Shown piece by piece: positions 47,461 through 56,740 of a DNA stretch of 64,000 nt. Under the pieces are notes generated by a model. That model searched no databases and was not told where the DNA came from. It was given only the letters and a program-made list of their open reading frames with translations. Source of the DNA: Prochlorococcus sp. scB243_495K23 (GTDB taxonomy: Bacteria > Cyanobacteriota > Cyanobacteriia > PCC-6307 > Cyanobiaceae); contig JFLW01000084.1 in NCBI GenBank assembly GCA_000635495.1, positions 28,287 through 92,286 of the forward strand. Direction: 5' to 3'. A program made the translations under genes and the position numbers. Each line of letters opens with the position of its first letter. Positions within the stretch are counted from its first letter, which is position 1.

Positions 47461-48576
47461 ATGAAAAAGGCCCTCATAACAGGTATAACGGGACAAGATG
47501 GTAGTTATCTAGCAGAATTACTTTTAAGTAAAGGGTACGAAGTTCATGGAATAAAAAGAAGATCTAGTAGTTTTAATTCATCTCGCATAGACCATTTATA
47601 TCAGGACCCGCACATACCCAATGCTAAGTTTAAATTACATTATGGGGATCTTACAGATAGTACCAATATCATAAAAATTATTAACAAGATCAAACCTGAT
47701 GAGATTTACAACTTAGGAGCTCAAAGTCATGTTGCTGTAAGTTTTGAATCTCCAGAATATACTGCGAATAGCGATGCTCTTGGGGCACTAAGAATTTTAG
47801 AAGCAATTAAAATATTAAAACTCACCAAAGAAACTAAATTTTATCAAGCAAGCACTAGTGAGCTTTATGGCTTAATTCAAGAATCTCCACAGAATGAAAA
47901 TACACCTTTTTATCCCAGAAGTCCTTATGCAGTAGCAAAACTTTATGCATACTGGATAACCATTAATTACAGAGAGGCTTATGGGATTTATGCTTGTAAT
48001 GGGATACTTTTTAATCATGAAAGTCCTAGAAGAGGGGAAACATTTGTAACCAGAAAAATCACTAGAGGTTTAGCAAGAATAGATGCTGGTTTAGATTCTT
48101 GTTTATATATGGGTAACCTTAATGCAAAAAGAGATTGGGGACATGCTAAAGATTATGTTGAAATGCAATGGTTAATGCTGCAACAAGAAAACCCGGAAGA
48201 TTTTGTTATTGCAACAGGAAGAATGGAAACAGTCAAAAGGTTCATAGAATTAAGTGCCGCAAAATTAAACTGGAACAAAAATTCTAAGAAAGATGCAATT
48301 ATATGGGAAGGAGAGGGTGTAAACGAAATAGGAAGGAGATCTGATACAAATGAAATAGTAATTAAAGTTGATCCAAGATATTTTAGGCCAACAGACGTTG
48401 ATGAGTTACTTGGGGCTCCAAATAAAGCTTATAAAAAACTTGGATGGTCTCCAAAAATATCTCTAGAGAGTTTAATTGAAGAAATGATTTTAAATGACAA
48501 GGAAGAAGCAAGAAAAGAATTAGTTTTAAGAAATGAAGAAAAAGATTCAATTAAAAAATTCCAAAATTATAGATAA
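47461..48576 (+). CDS. gmd: GDP-mannose 4,6-dehydratase
   Basis: A 371-residue short-chain dehydrogenase converting GDP-mannose to GDP-4-keto-6-deoxymannose. Signatures are [19 protein letters not shown], the NADP-binding [24 protein letters not shown] with the catalytic Thr/Glu and [10 protein letters not shown] with Tyr/Lys. [17 protein letters not shown] is the substrate loop. It precedes fcl, the usual pair for GDP-L-fucose. Confidence 0.97.
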   Translation: MKKALITGITGQDGSYLAELLLSKGYEVHGIKRRSSSFNSSRIDHLYQDPHIPNAKFKLHYGDLTDSTNIIKIINKIKPDEIYNLGAQSHVAVSFESPEYTANSDALGALRILEAIKILKLTKETKFYQASTSELYGLIQESPQNENTPFYPRSPYAVAKLYAYWITINYREAYGIYACNGILFNHESPRRGETFVTRKITRGLARIDAGLDSCLYMGNLNAKRDWGHAKDYVEMQWLMLQQENPEDFVIATGRMETVKRFIELSAAKLNWNKNSKKDAIIWEGEGVNEIGRRSDTNEIVIKVDPRYFRPTDVDELLGAPNKAYKKLGWSPKISLESLIEEMILNDKEEARKELVLRNEEKDSIKKFQNYR

Positions 48577-48592
48577 AGAATATTTATTATTA

Positions 48593-49597
48593 ATGAACAA
48601 GAAAATCTCCTCAAAAGATAAATTTTTTATTGCAGGGTCTACAGGAATGGTGGGAAGTGCAATTTTTAGAGCCCTAAAAAAAAATGGTTATGGTGATTTA
48701 TCCTTAGGCGGAAATATTTTAGCCCCAAACAGAAAAGAACTTGACCTCTTAGAAAGTAAAAAAGTTGAAGAATGGTTTAAACAAAATAATCCATCTGTAG
48801 TAATTATAGCTGCAGCAAAAGTTGGAGGAATATTGGCTAATCAACAAAAACCAGCAGATTTTATTCTTGAAAATTTAAAAATCCAAACTAATTTAATTGA
48901 AGCAGCATGGAGATCTAATGTGAAAAGATTACTTTTTCTTGGAAGTAGTTGCATATATCCTAAATTCGCAAAACAACCCATTCAAGAAGAATCTTTGTTA
49001 TCGGGTTTTTTAGAAAAAACAAATGATAGTTACGCAATTGCAAAAATTTCAGGAATCAAACTTTGTCAATCACTAAGAGCTCAGTATAACTTTGATGCGA
49101 TTTCTTTAATGCCTACCAATTTATATGGACCAGGAGACAATTACCATAAAGATGATAGTCATGTTATGGCAGCACTTATTAAGAAATTTTGCGATGCAAA
49201 AAAAAATAACTTAGAAGAAGTTATTTGTTGGGGAAGCGGTTCTCCAAAAAGAGAATTCTTACATGTTGATGATCTTGCAACTGCAGCAATATTTTGTTTA
49301 GAAAAATGGGATCCAGATTCACAAAATGCTCCAGTTGATAAAAATGGTATTCCTTTAGATTTTTTAAATATAGGTACTGGTGAAGATATATCTATTAAGG
49401 AATTATCGAATATTATTGCGGAGTCAACTAACTATAAAGGTAAAATTACTTGGGATCTAAGTAAGCCTGATGGTACACCAAAAAAACAACTTGATATAAA
49501 AAGAATAAAAGCGTTAGGTTGGAGACCCCAAATTTCTTTAAGACAAGGAATAAAAGAAACAATATCAAATTATTTAGAATTACAAAATAAAAAATAA
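48593..49597 (+). CDS. fcl: GDP-L-fucose synthase
   Basis: About 334 residues from ATG 48593; the open frame also has an ATG at 48533 that would overlap gmd by 44 bases, so I prefer the later start. It has FFIAGSTGMVGSAIFRAL, LGSSCIYPKFAKQP, and the catalytic YAIAK with Tyr/Lys; LMPTNLYGPGDNYHKDDSHV is typical of WcaG. It epimerises and reduces the gmd product to GDP-L-fucose. It is convergent with galE with an 8-base gap. Confidence 0.95.
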   Translation: MNKKISSKDKFFIAGSTGMVGSAIFRALKKNGYGDLSLGGNILAPNRKELDLLESKKVEEWFKQNNPSVVIIAAAKVGGILANQQKPADFILENLKIQTNLIEAAWRSNVKRLLFLGSSCIYPKFAKQPIQEESLLSGFLEKTNDSYAIAKISGIKLCQSLRAQYNFDAISLMPTNLYGPGDNYHKDDSHVMAALIKKFCDAKKNNLEEVICWGSGSPKREFLHVDDLATAAIFCLEKWDPDSQNAPVDKNGIPLDFLNIGTGEDISIKELSNIIAESTNYKGKITWDLSKPDGTPKKQLDIKRIKALGWRPQISLRQGIKETISNYLELQNKK

Positions 49598-49605
49598 TTT
49601 AATTT

Positions 49606-50646
49606 TTATATCTTTTGTTGCCATCTCCATCCATCCTTACACATTTGATTTATTGTCTTAGTTGGTTTCCAATTTAAGAGAGAATAAGCCAGACTATTAT
49701 CAGCGACAATTCTTGCGATATCACCATCTCTCCTATCTGCATAATTAAAAGGAACCTTAACCTTATTTTCTTCTTGAAAAATATTTACAAGCTCTAAAAC
49801 ACTAGTGCCTATGCCAGTACCAAGATTCAAGTTTATAAATTTGCAGTCGTTTTTAAGTAAAAATTCTAATGATAAGATGTGTCCTTCAGCAAGATCCATT
49901 ACATGAATATAATCTCTTATACATGTACCATCCCTAGTATCCCAATCATTACCATATATTTCTAGGTTTTGTATTCTACCATTTGCTACCTGGTTTATAA
50001 ATGGAAATATATTATTAGGAATACCATTTGGATTTTCACCAATCAGCCCACTACTATGCGCACCTATAGGGTTAAAGTATCTAAGACAAGCAATTCTCCA
50101 TTTATTTGGTTTGCTATTAAAAATATTTTTTAAAAAATTTTCTATGGCAGCTTTGGTATAGCCATAAGGATTTTTTGGATTTATAGAAGCACTTTCAGTG
50201 ATTAAAAATTCTTTTGAGTAACCATATACAGTTGCACTACTACTGAATATTAAAGTCCTACATTCAAATTTTTCCATTACTTCAATCAGTCTAAATGTAC
50301 CTATAAAGTTAAAATCCCAATATTTAGATGGTTTTTTTATTGATTCATTCACGGCTTTCAAGCCAGCAAAGTGAATAACACCTTCAATTCTTTTTCCATC
50401 ATTTATGGATTTGATAAAGATCCCTTCTAATAGATTTTTGTCTCTTATATCCCCCTCGAAAATTTTTATTCTTGTAAGCAACTTAGGATCGATTCTATTA
50501 GCAAGAATCTTTATCCTTTCATAAAAATCTCTGGAGCTATTAATGAATGAGTCAACAATAATAACTTCATAATCTTTTTGCAATAAATTTATACAAGTAT
50601 GACTTCCGATAAAACCATTGCCACCAGTTACTAGAATTCTTTTCAT
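49606..50646 (-). CDS. galE: UDP-glucose 4-epimerase
   Basis: A 346-residue epimerase. NAD site is RILVTGGNGFIGSHTCINLL, catalytic residues are in IFSSSATVYGYS and NPYGYTK, and CLRYFNPIGAHSSGLIGENP with RDGTCIRDYIHVMDLAEGH is characteristic of GalE. It interconverts UDP-Glc and UDP-Gal, with possible activity on the N-acetyl forms. It is the last gene of the ten-gene minus-strand operon. Confidence 0.95.
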   Translation of the reverse strand: MKRILVTGGNGFIGSHTCINLLQKDYEVIIVDSFINSSRDFYERIKILANRIDPKLLTRIKIFEGDIRDKNLLEGIFIKSINDGKRIEGVIHFAGLKAVNESIKKPSKYWDFNFIGTFRLIEVMEKFECRTLIFSSSATVYGYSKEFLITESASINPKNPYGYTKAAIENFLKNIFNSKPNKWRIACLRYFNPIGAHSSGLIGENPNGIPNNIFPFINQVANGRIQNLEIYGNDWDTRDGTCIRDYIHVMDLAEGHILSLEFLLKNDCKFINLNLGTGIGTSVLELVNIFQEENKVKVPFNYADRRDGDIARIVADNSLAYSLLNWKPTKTINQMCKDGWRWQQKI

Positions 50647-50674
50647 GGATAACTAAATTTTTAGATGAAAAAAA

Positions 50675-51730
50675 TTAATTGAATTTATTGGATTTTTTCC
50701 AATAATAATCAAGATACCATTTAGCGAATTTAACGATACCTTTCTCGATAGATACTTTTGGTATAAAGCCTATCCATTCTTCTAGAAGTTTTGTATTTGC
50801 AAAAGTTTCCTTCACATCACCTTTTTGAATAGGCTTCATTAATTTTATAGCTTTTTCACCAAGAGCAGTTTCTAGTAATTCAATAAATTTCAATAGTTCA
50901 ACAGGCTTACTATTCCCAACATTAAAAATACGATGTGGTGAAAATGAAGTAGAAGGATTAGGGTTAAAACGATCAAAATTCATATCTTGCGTAGCTGGTT
51001 TCATGCAGCAACTAATAATAGAGCTCACAACATCATCTATGTAAGTAAAATCCCTTTTCATCTTGCCAAAATTAAAGACTTCAATCGGGATTTTATTTAG
51101 GATTTTATTTGCGAAAATCATAGGAGCCATATCAGGCCTTCCCCAAGGACCATAAACTGTAAAAAACCTCATTCCAGTTGAGGGTATTCCATAAAGATGA
51201 CTATATGAATGTGCCATTAATTCATTAGATTTTTTTGTGGCGGCATATAGGCTTACAGGATGACTTACGCTATCAGTCTCCTCAAAAGGAGTCTTTGAAT
51301 TCCCACCATAAACTGAACTACTTGAAGCATAAATAAGATTCTTAATTTTAATTTTTCTACAACACTCCAAAATATTTGAAAACCCTAGGAGGTTACTGTA
51401 AATATATTCTTCAGGATATTTAATTGAATGCCTAACTCCTGCTTGAGCAGCTAAATTTATAACCATAGAGGGGGTAATGTGATCGAAAATTTCATTAATT
51501 TGCTTTTTATCTCCAATATCACATTTAATAAAATGCCATTTATTTTTTTTGTTTAAGGAATATTTTTCTATTAATTGAATCCGTTGTAATTTTAAATTGA
51601 CATCATAATAATTATTTAAATTATCTAATCCAAAAACATTAAAGCCTTGGTTCAATAATTCGGCCGATACCGCTGCTCCAATAAATCCTGCTGCACCAGT
51701 TACTAATACTCTTTCTTCTATTATACTCAT
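50675..51730 (-). CDS. UDP-glucuronate 4-epimerase
   Basis: A 351-residue extended SDR. It has VLVTGAAGFIGAAVSAELL, NLAAQAGVRHSIKYPEEYI, ASSSSVYGGNSKTPFEE and the Tyr-x3-Lys YAATKKSNELM. The stretch FFTVYGPWGRPDMAPMIFAN and FNFGKMKRDFTYIDDVV is typical of UDP-glucuronate 4-epimerases (CapI/LpsL). It would supply UDP-galacturonate from the ugd product. It is 24 bases downstream of wecB and 28 upstream of galE. Confidence 0.9.
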   Translation of the reverse strand: MSIIEERVLVTGAAGFIGAAVSAELLNQGFNVFGLDNLNNYYDVNLKLQRIQLIEKYSLNKKNKWHFIKCDIGDKKQINEIFDHITPSMVINLAAQAGVRHSIKYPEEYIYSNLLGFSNILECCRKIKIKNLIYASSSSVYGGNSKTPFEETDSVSHPVSLYAATKKSNELMAHSYSHLYGIPSTGMRFFTVYGPWGRPDMAPMIFANKILNKIPIEVFNFGKMKRDFTYIDDVVSSIISCCMKPATQDMNFDRFNPNPSTSFSPHRIFNVGNSKPVELLKFIELLETALGEKAIKLMKPIQKGDVKETFANTKLLEEWIGFIPKVSIEKGIVKFAKWYLDYYWKKSNKFN

Positions 51731-51754
51731 AGCAATTTTAACATTTAAATTATT

Positions 51755-52873
51755 CTAAACATTCAGAAAATCGCAACATGATGAAAGAATTCTCCCACTT
51801 GCTTTACCATCTCCAAATGGATTAATTGCTTTGGACATTTTTTTATAAATACCTTCATTTGATAGAAGTTTATCTGCTTCATTAAAAATATTAACAGGAT
51901 CTGTTCCTACTAATTTAGCTGTGCCAGCACTAATTGCTTCTGGTCTTTCTGTATTTTCTCTAACCACTAAAACTGGTTTACCTAGAGAGGGAGCTTCTTC
52001 TTGCAATCCGCCAGAATCAGTTATCAAAAAATAGCACTTTTTAATAACAAACACTAATTCATCATACTGTAATGGTTCAATTAATAATACTTGCGAAGAA
52101 TCTTTTAATGAATTTAGAAAAACATCTCTAACTATCTTATTTGGATGTAATGGGAAAATCACTAGACAATCTTTATGTTTATCCAATAATTTTTTGATTC
52201 CTAATGCTATTTTGTAAAGATTATCCCCCCAATTTTCTCTCCTATGTACAGTAATCAAAATAATACGAAAACTATCACAATCAATTTTTAAAATATTTTT
52301 AATAGATTTGACTCTATTTGCAACATATAAAAAAGAATCAATTACTGTATTACCAGTGAGAAATACATTTTTTGATATCCCAGATTTAAGTAGATTTTCT
52401 TTAGAGTTTTGAGTTGGACAAAAATGTAGAGTAGCTATTTGGGATATTAATCTTCTATTTCCTTCTTCAGGAAAAGGATTATAAATATTTTCAGTTCTCA
52501 AACCAGCCTCGACATGACCAATGGGTATTTTTTCATAAAATGCTGCTAGTGCCGAAATAAAAGCTGAAGAAGTATCACCCTGGACCAAAACTAAATCAGG
52601 CTTAAAATTAGAAAATTCTTCTTTTAGGCCATTTAGTATGGCTGATGAAATATCTATAAGACTTTGATTTTCTTTCATTAAATCTAGATTATTATCCGCT
52701 TTAAGACTAAATAAATCCATAACCTTCAAAACAATTTCTTTATGTTGTCCAGTTAAGATAATTCTAGTTTTAACTTTTTTGCATTCCTTAAAAGATAAAA
52801 TTAAAGGCGCAAGTTTTATTGCTTCTGGTCTAGTACCTAATATTATCGATACAAGTGGTTTATCATTAATCAA
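51755..52873 (-). CDS. wecB: UDP-N-acetylglucosamine 2-epimerase (non-hydrolysing)
   Basis: A 372-residue GT-B-fold enzyme. Signatures are ILGTRPEAIKLAPLILSF, GHVEAGLRTENIYNPFPEE, ITVHRRENWG and DSGGLQEEAPSLGKPVLVVR. It converts UDP-GlcNAc to UDP-ManNAc, the substrate for the WecC-like dehydrogenase encoded upstream in the same operon. Length is normal. Confidence 0.96.
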   Translation of the reverse strand: MINDKPLVSIILGTRPEAIKLAPLILSFKECKKVKTRIILTGQHKEIVLKVMDLFSLKADNNLDLMKENQSLIDISSAILNGLKEEFSNFKPDLVLVQGDTSSAFISALAAFYEKIPIGHVEAGLRTENIYNPFPEEGNRRLISQIATLHFCPTQNSKENLLKSGISKNVFLTGNTVIDSFLYVANRVKSIKNILKIDCDSFRIILITVHRRENWGDNLYKIALGIKKLLDKHKDCLVIFPLHPNKIVRDVFLNSLKDSSQVLLIEPLQYDELVFVIKKCYFLITDSGGLQEEAPSLGKPVLVVRENTERPEAISAGTAKLVGTDPVNIFNEADKLLSNEGIYKKMSKAINPFGDGKASGRILSSCCDFLNV

Positions 52874-52940
52874 AATATATTTCTTTCGTTAATAATTTTC
52901 TTCTAATTATAGTTTATGTAAAGCCATAAAAAATAAGAAA

Positions 52941-54851
52941 TTAATCTTCATGATTATTATATTTAACTTCCCAAGTTGGAACAAGATCTTTTAGTAAACT
53001 TAGTGCAGATTCTGAATCAAAATTCTTCAAATAATTCTCTAAAGTTTCTATTTTAGGCATAAATTCTTCATAAGGAATAAATTTTTCTCTAGCTTTAAAT
53101 ATAAGAGGATGTTCTGTTGGTTCGGATTTTGCATCAATCAATAATTCTTCATACATCTTTTCACCTGGTCTCAATCCTATTGAACGTATTTCTATATCTC
53201 CATCACGATTATCCTTATTTTTAATTGTTAATCCGCTGAGTTTAATCATTTGCTCAGCTAGGCTATATATTTTCACAGGTTGGCCCATATCTAAAAGGAA
53301 TAACTCTCCACCTTTACCTAAACAAGATGCTTGAATAACTAGATAAGAAGCCTCTGGGATAGTCATGAAATATCTTTCTACATTTTTATGAGTCAGAGTT
53401 ATTGGCCCACCTGATTTTATCTGTTCATTAAAAAGAGGGACCACTGATCCTGATGAATTAAGTACATTTCCAAAACGTACCATAGAAAAAATTGTTTGAT
53501 TATTATTTTTAAGCTTTGAAGAGCTAATTTTTCCTGCATAAGCTTGAACTATTAACTCTGATAGCCTCTTTGAAGCACCCATTACATTAGTGGGCCTAAC
53601 CGCCTTGTCAGAGGAAATCAGAACAACCTGTTTTATATTATTTTGAATAGCTGCTTCACAAACAGTTCTAGTTGATATTACATTGTTATATAAACCGACT
53701 ACAGGATTTTTCTCTACAAGAGGTACATGCTTATAAGCTGCAGCATGAAATATTCTATCAATCTTTTCTTCTTTAAATATTTTGTTAATTAATTCAAGAT
53801 TGTCTACATTTGCCAAAATAGCCTTTATTTTTGTTGAACTATTTTGCATCAAAATTTCCTTTTCAATTTTGTACAAACTTGGCTCGCTGTTATCTAATAA
53901 GATTATTTTTTTTGGTTTAAATTTTAGGATTCTTCTGCTTAACTCAGAACCGATAGATCCACCTGCACCAGATACACAAATATTGGAACCTTCAAATTTA
54001 TCTCCAACTAAGTCGTTATCTAGATTAACAATGTTACGACCTAATAAGTCTTCAACCAAAATTGGTCGTAAAGAATCAATTTTTGCTTTTCCAGAAATCA
54101 AATCTTCAATTGTAGGTACTTGCAAAACTTGAATACCTTCTCTTTGAATTTTATGGATTATCTTACGCAATTCTTGTCGTCCTAATGAGGGTATTGCGAG
54201 AAAAATTTTTTCTATATCATTATTAAAAAATTTTAGGTTGCTTGGAGACCTAATATCTACCCCATTTAAAGATCTTCCCCACAGATTTCTATCATCATCA
54301 AATATAACAACTACTTGGTATTTATTATTTAGCGAGAGTGAACTTAGAAGTTGAGCCCCAGCACTTCCAGCACCATATATCGCAATTTTGAGTTTTTTTT
54401 CATTCTCTTTAAATTTCAATCTACTAATTAATTGCTTTATAAAAATCCTAATTAAAGTAATGGAAGTCGAGAAAAACATCCAAATCAAAATTCCAATTGC
54501 TATTGGGGGAACGTTATTTTTAGAGAAAGAAATAAAAAAATAGAAAATACTAATCCCAAAAAAATTATTTAAGAAATTTTTGTAAATCATTACATTATCA
54601 AAAAATCGTGAAATAATTTTGTATTGGCCTAAAAAATTGTTTATTAAAAAAATTACTACATAAAGTAAAGGGATAAATTGGATTAAATTTTTAAATTGAG
54701 GACCTAATAATTTCTCATCATAAACTAAACAACTTATCAAAAAAGATAGCCATAACAATATTCCATCAACAATTAAAAGAATAATTCTCTTCCTTAAATT
54801 ACTTAAATTATTTATTTTTAAAAAGAATCTTAAATTATTCATTTTCAACAA
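52941..54851 (-). CDS. Membrane UDP-GlcNAc 4,6-dehydratase (PglF/WbpM type)
   Basis: A 636-residue protein. About four membrane helices occupy residues ~20-135, then an accessory Rossmann unit (IAIYGAGSAGAQLLSSL), then the catalytic SDR (NICVSGAGGSIGSELSRRIL). The active site reads SSDKAVRPTNVMGASKR: Lys is kept and Met stands in the usual Tyr position, as in WbpM/PglF. MVRFGNVLNSSGSVVPLF is also family-typical. It makes the 4-keto-6-deoxy sugar used by the aminotransferase encoded upstream. It is a probable first enzyme of a di-N-acetylbacillosamine pathway. Confidence 0.93.
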   Translation of the reverse strand: MLKMNNLRFFLKINNLSNLRKRIILLIVDGILLWLSFLISCLVYDEKLLGPQFKNLIQFIPLLYVVIFLINNFLGQYKIISRFFDNVMIYKNFLNNFFGISIFYFFISFSKNNVPPIAIGILIWMFFSTSITLIRIFIKQLISRLKFKENEKKLKIAIYGAGSAGAQLLSSLSLNNKYQVVVIFDDDRNLWGRSLNGVDIRSPSNLKFFNNDIEKIFLAIPSLGRQELRKIIHKIQREGIQVLQVPTIEDLISGKAKIDSLRPILVEDLLGRNIVNLDNDLVGDKFEGSNICVSGAGGSIGSELSRRILKFKPKKIILLDNSEPSLYKIEKEILMQNSSTKIKAILANVDNLELINKIFKEEKIDRIFHAAAYKHVPLVEKNPVVGLYNNVISTRTVCEAAIQNNIKQVVLISSDKAVRPTNVMGASKRLSELIVQAYAGKISSSKLKNNNQTIFSMVRFGNVLNSSGSVVPLFNEQIKSGGPITLTHKNVERYFMTIPEASYLVIQASCLGKGGELFLLDMGQPVKIYSLAEQMIKLSGLTIKNKDNRDGDIEIRSIGLRPGEKMYEELLIDAKSEPTEHPLIFKAREKFIPYEEFMPKIETLENYLKNFDSESALSLLKDLVPTWEVKYNNHED

Positions 54852-54875
54852 CTATCTATTGAAATTATCTCATAG

Positions 54876-56060
54876 TTAATCTTGGAAAGAAGCTTCTAAA
54901 ATGATTTTCTTTATTATCTGAGCATAATCATACATCTGCACTTCAGTTATGGTTGGGTGAACTAAAAACATCAAACTATTTTCTCCCAACTCCCTAGCTA
55001 CTGGTAATCTTTTAACAGGGCCGTATCCTAAATCCCTGAAACATTTCTCGAGATAGATTTCACTACAACTTCCAGAATAGGCAGGATAACCATCTTTTAT
55101 TATTTTTTGAACAATCTTGTCTCTACTCCATCCCTCTTTGATAGATTCAGGTTTAATAAAACAATAGAACTTATACCATGCATGTTTGATATTATTGTCA
55201 GGCATTGGGATTCTTAGACTTTCCAAACTTTTCAGGGTTTCATAAATAATAAAAGCGTTTCTGGTTCGTATTTCGATTGATGCCTCAAGTTTATTTAGTT
55301 GAATTCTACCAATAGCAGCCTGCAATTCTGTTAATCGGTAGTTAGTACCCAAATCATGGTGGATCCACTTGTAGGAAGAAGAATCCACTTTTTTTGATAA
55401 AGACGTAAAATTTTTTCCATGATCTTTAAGTGAAAATATATAGTCCCATAATTTATGATTATTTGTGGCTATCATTCCTCCTTCACCTCCTGTTGTCATT
55501 ATCTTATCTTGGCAAAAACTCCAAGTAGCTATATCACCAAAACTTCCTACAGGCTTTTCTTTGCCTTTAACTCTTAGTAGAGCTCCATGAGCTTGTGAAC
55601 AATCCTCCACTACATAAAGACCATATTTTTTTGCCAACTCACAAATAGAAACCATATCTGCCGGCCAACCTCCTAGATGAACTACACTAATTGCTTTAGT
55701 TTTTTTATTAATTAAAGGTTTTATTGATTCTGCGGTAATTGCTCCAGAATCCTTATCAACATCAGCAAAAATAATTTTTACTCCTAACATTGCAGCACAT
55801 GAAGCGGTAGCTATAAATGTTCTTGAAGTAGTTATTAATTCATCTCCTGTTTTTAGTCCAATAGATTTATATGCTGCCGTAAGCGCCAAGGATCCATTAG
55901 CTAAAGCTATTGCATATTTTGTTCCGGAATTAGCCGCAAATTCTTTCTCAAAACAACTTGTTTCTGATCCAGTCCATCTATTTACCTTTCCTGATAATAA
56001 AACTCTATTAACAGCTTTTATTTCATCGGAATTAAATTGTGGCCAAGAAGAAATTTTCAA
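54876..56060 (-). CDS. PLP aminotransferase (DegT/DnrJ/EryC1, PglE-like)
   Basis: A 394-residue sugar aminotransferase. The PLP lysine is Lys186 in SFCQDKIMTTGGEGG; ALANGSLALTAAYKSIG binds the phosphate and VVEDCSQAHGALLRVKG contains the acidic residue contacting PLP nitrogen. The N-terminal PQFNSDEIKAVNRVLLSG is typical. It would aminate the 4-keto product of the neighbouring dehydratase, giving UDP-4-amino-sugar. Gene order and family suggest the PglE role; other amino sugars such as perosamine are possible. Confidence 0.9.
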   Translation of the reverse strand: MKISSWPQFNSDEIKAVNRVLLSGKVNRWTGSETSCFEKEFAANSGTKYAIALANGSLALTAAYKSIGLKTGDELITTSRTFIATASCAAMLGVKIIFADVDKDSGAITAESIKPLINKKTKAISVVHLGGWPADMVSICELAKKYGLYVVEDCSQAHGALLRVKGKEKPVGSFGDIATWSFCQDKIMTTGGEGGMIATNNHKLWDYIFSLKDHGKNFTSLSKKVDSSSYKWIHHDLGTNYRLTELQAAIGRIQLNKLEASIEIRTRNAFIIYETLKSLESLRIPMPDNNIKHAWYKFYCFIKPESIKEGWSRDKIVQKIIKDGYPAYSGSCSEIYLEKCFRDLGYGPVKRLPVARELGENSLMFLVHPTITEVQMYDYAQIIKKIILEASFQD

Positions 56061-56083
56061 TGCAACATTTAGTTTTAGAGTTA

Positions 56084-56740
56084 TTATACAATCTTTCCTT
56101 TAGATAAGATCTTAGCTGGTGAACCAATAGCAGTAATTTTATTAGGTAAATTTTTGATGACTGTTGATCCCGCACCAAGATTGACATCAGATCCAATAAT
56201 AATATTTTGAATAACTGATGATCCGAGACCGACCATTGATCTTTTACCTACTAAAACACCTCCAGCAAGACTCGCAGAAGGGCATATATGTACTCCACTT
56301 TCCAGAACGACATCATGCTCAATTACACTTCCAGTATTCAAAATTGTACCAAATCCAATTTTGGCATTTGCTTGCACGACAACCTTAGCAAAAATAACTG
56401 TTCCAGAATTTATGACTGCCGAAGGTGAGACCCATGCCGTGGGATGAATCAAAGTTGGTAAGATATATTTTTTTTTGAGCAGTTTTTCAAGCCAACTTAT
56501 CCTCAGCTTATTGTTTCCTAATGCAACAACTGCATGAGAATAACTTAATGAAATGTCTTTATCTATTGAAGACGAAAGATTTCCAATAATTTCTAAATTA
56601 TGGAACTTTTCTAAAGGGTGATTTTTATTAGAATATCTATCATCAAGAAAAGCAATTTTTTTAAAAATCCCTGAAGCAATGGCCGTCTCTGCTACAACTT
56701 TACCATGACCACCAGCTCCTAAAATAATTAAAGATGTCAT
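56084..56740 (-). CDS. Sugar O/N-acetyltransferase (PglD/NeuD-like)
   Basis: A 218-residue protein. The N-terminal nucleotide-sugar domain begins LIILGAGGHGKVVAETAIA. The second half is a left-handed beta helix (hexapeptide repeats) with the catalytic His in GSVIEHDVVLESGVHICPS and LAGGVLVGKRSMVGLGSSV. This layout matches PglD, which N-acetylates the 4-amino group. It overlaps the next gene by 4 bases (ATGA) and follows the same pathway order. NeuD-like acetylation of another sugar is the main alternative. Confidence 0.92.
   Translation of the reverse strand: MTSLIILGAGGHGKVVAETAIASGIFKKIAFLDDRYSNKNHPLEKFHNLEIIGNLSSSIDKDISLSYSHAVVALGNNKLRISWLEKLLKKKYILPTLIHPTAWVSPSAVINSGTVIFAKVVVQANAKIGFGTILNTGSVIEHDVVLESGVHICPSASLAGGVLVGKRSMVGLGSSVIQNIIIGSDVNLGAGSTVIKNLPNKITAIGSPAKILSKGKIV

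Noticed and set aside
48533..48592. Upstream ATG of fcl overlapping gmd by 44 bases
   Set aside because: The extra 20 residues are Lys-rich and unlike the family start, and the ATG at 48593 fits better.
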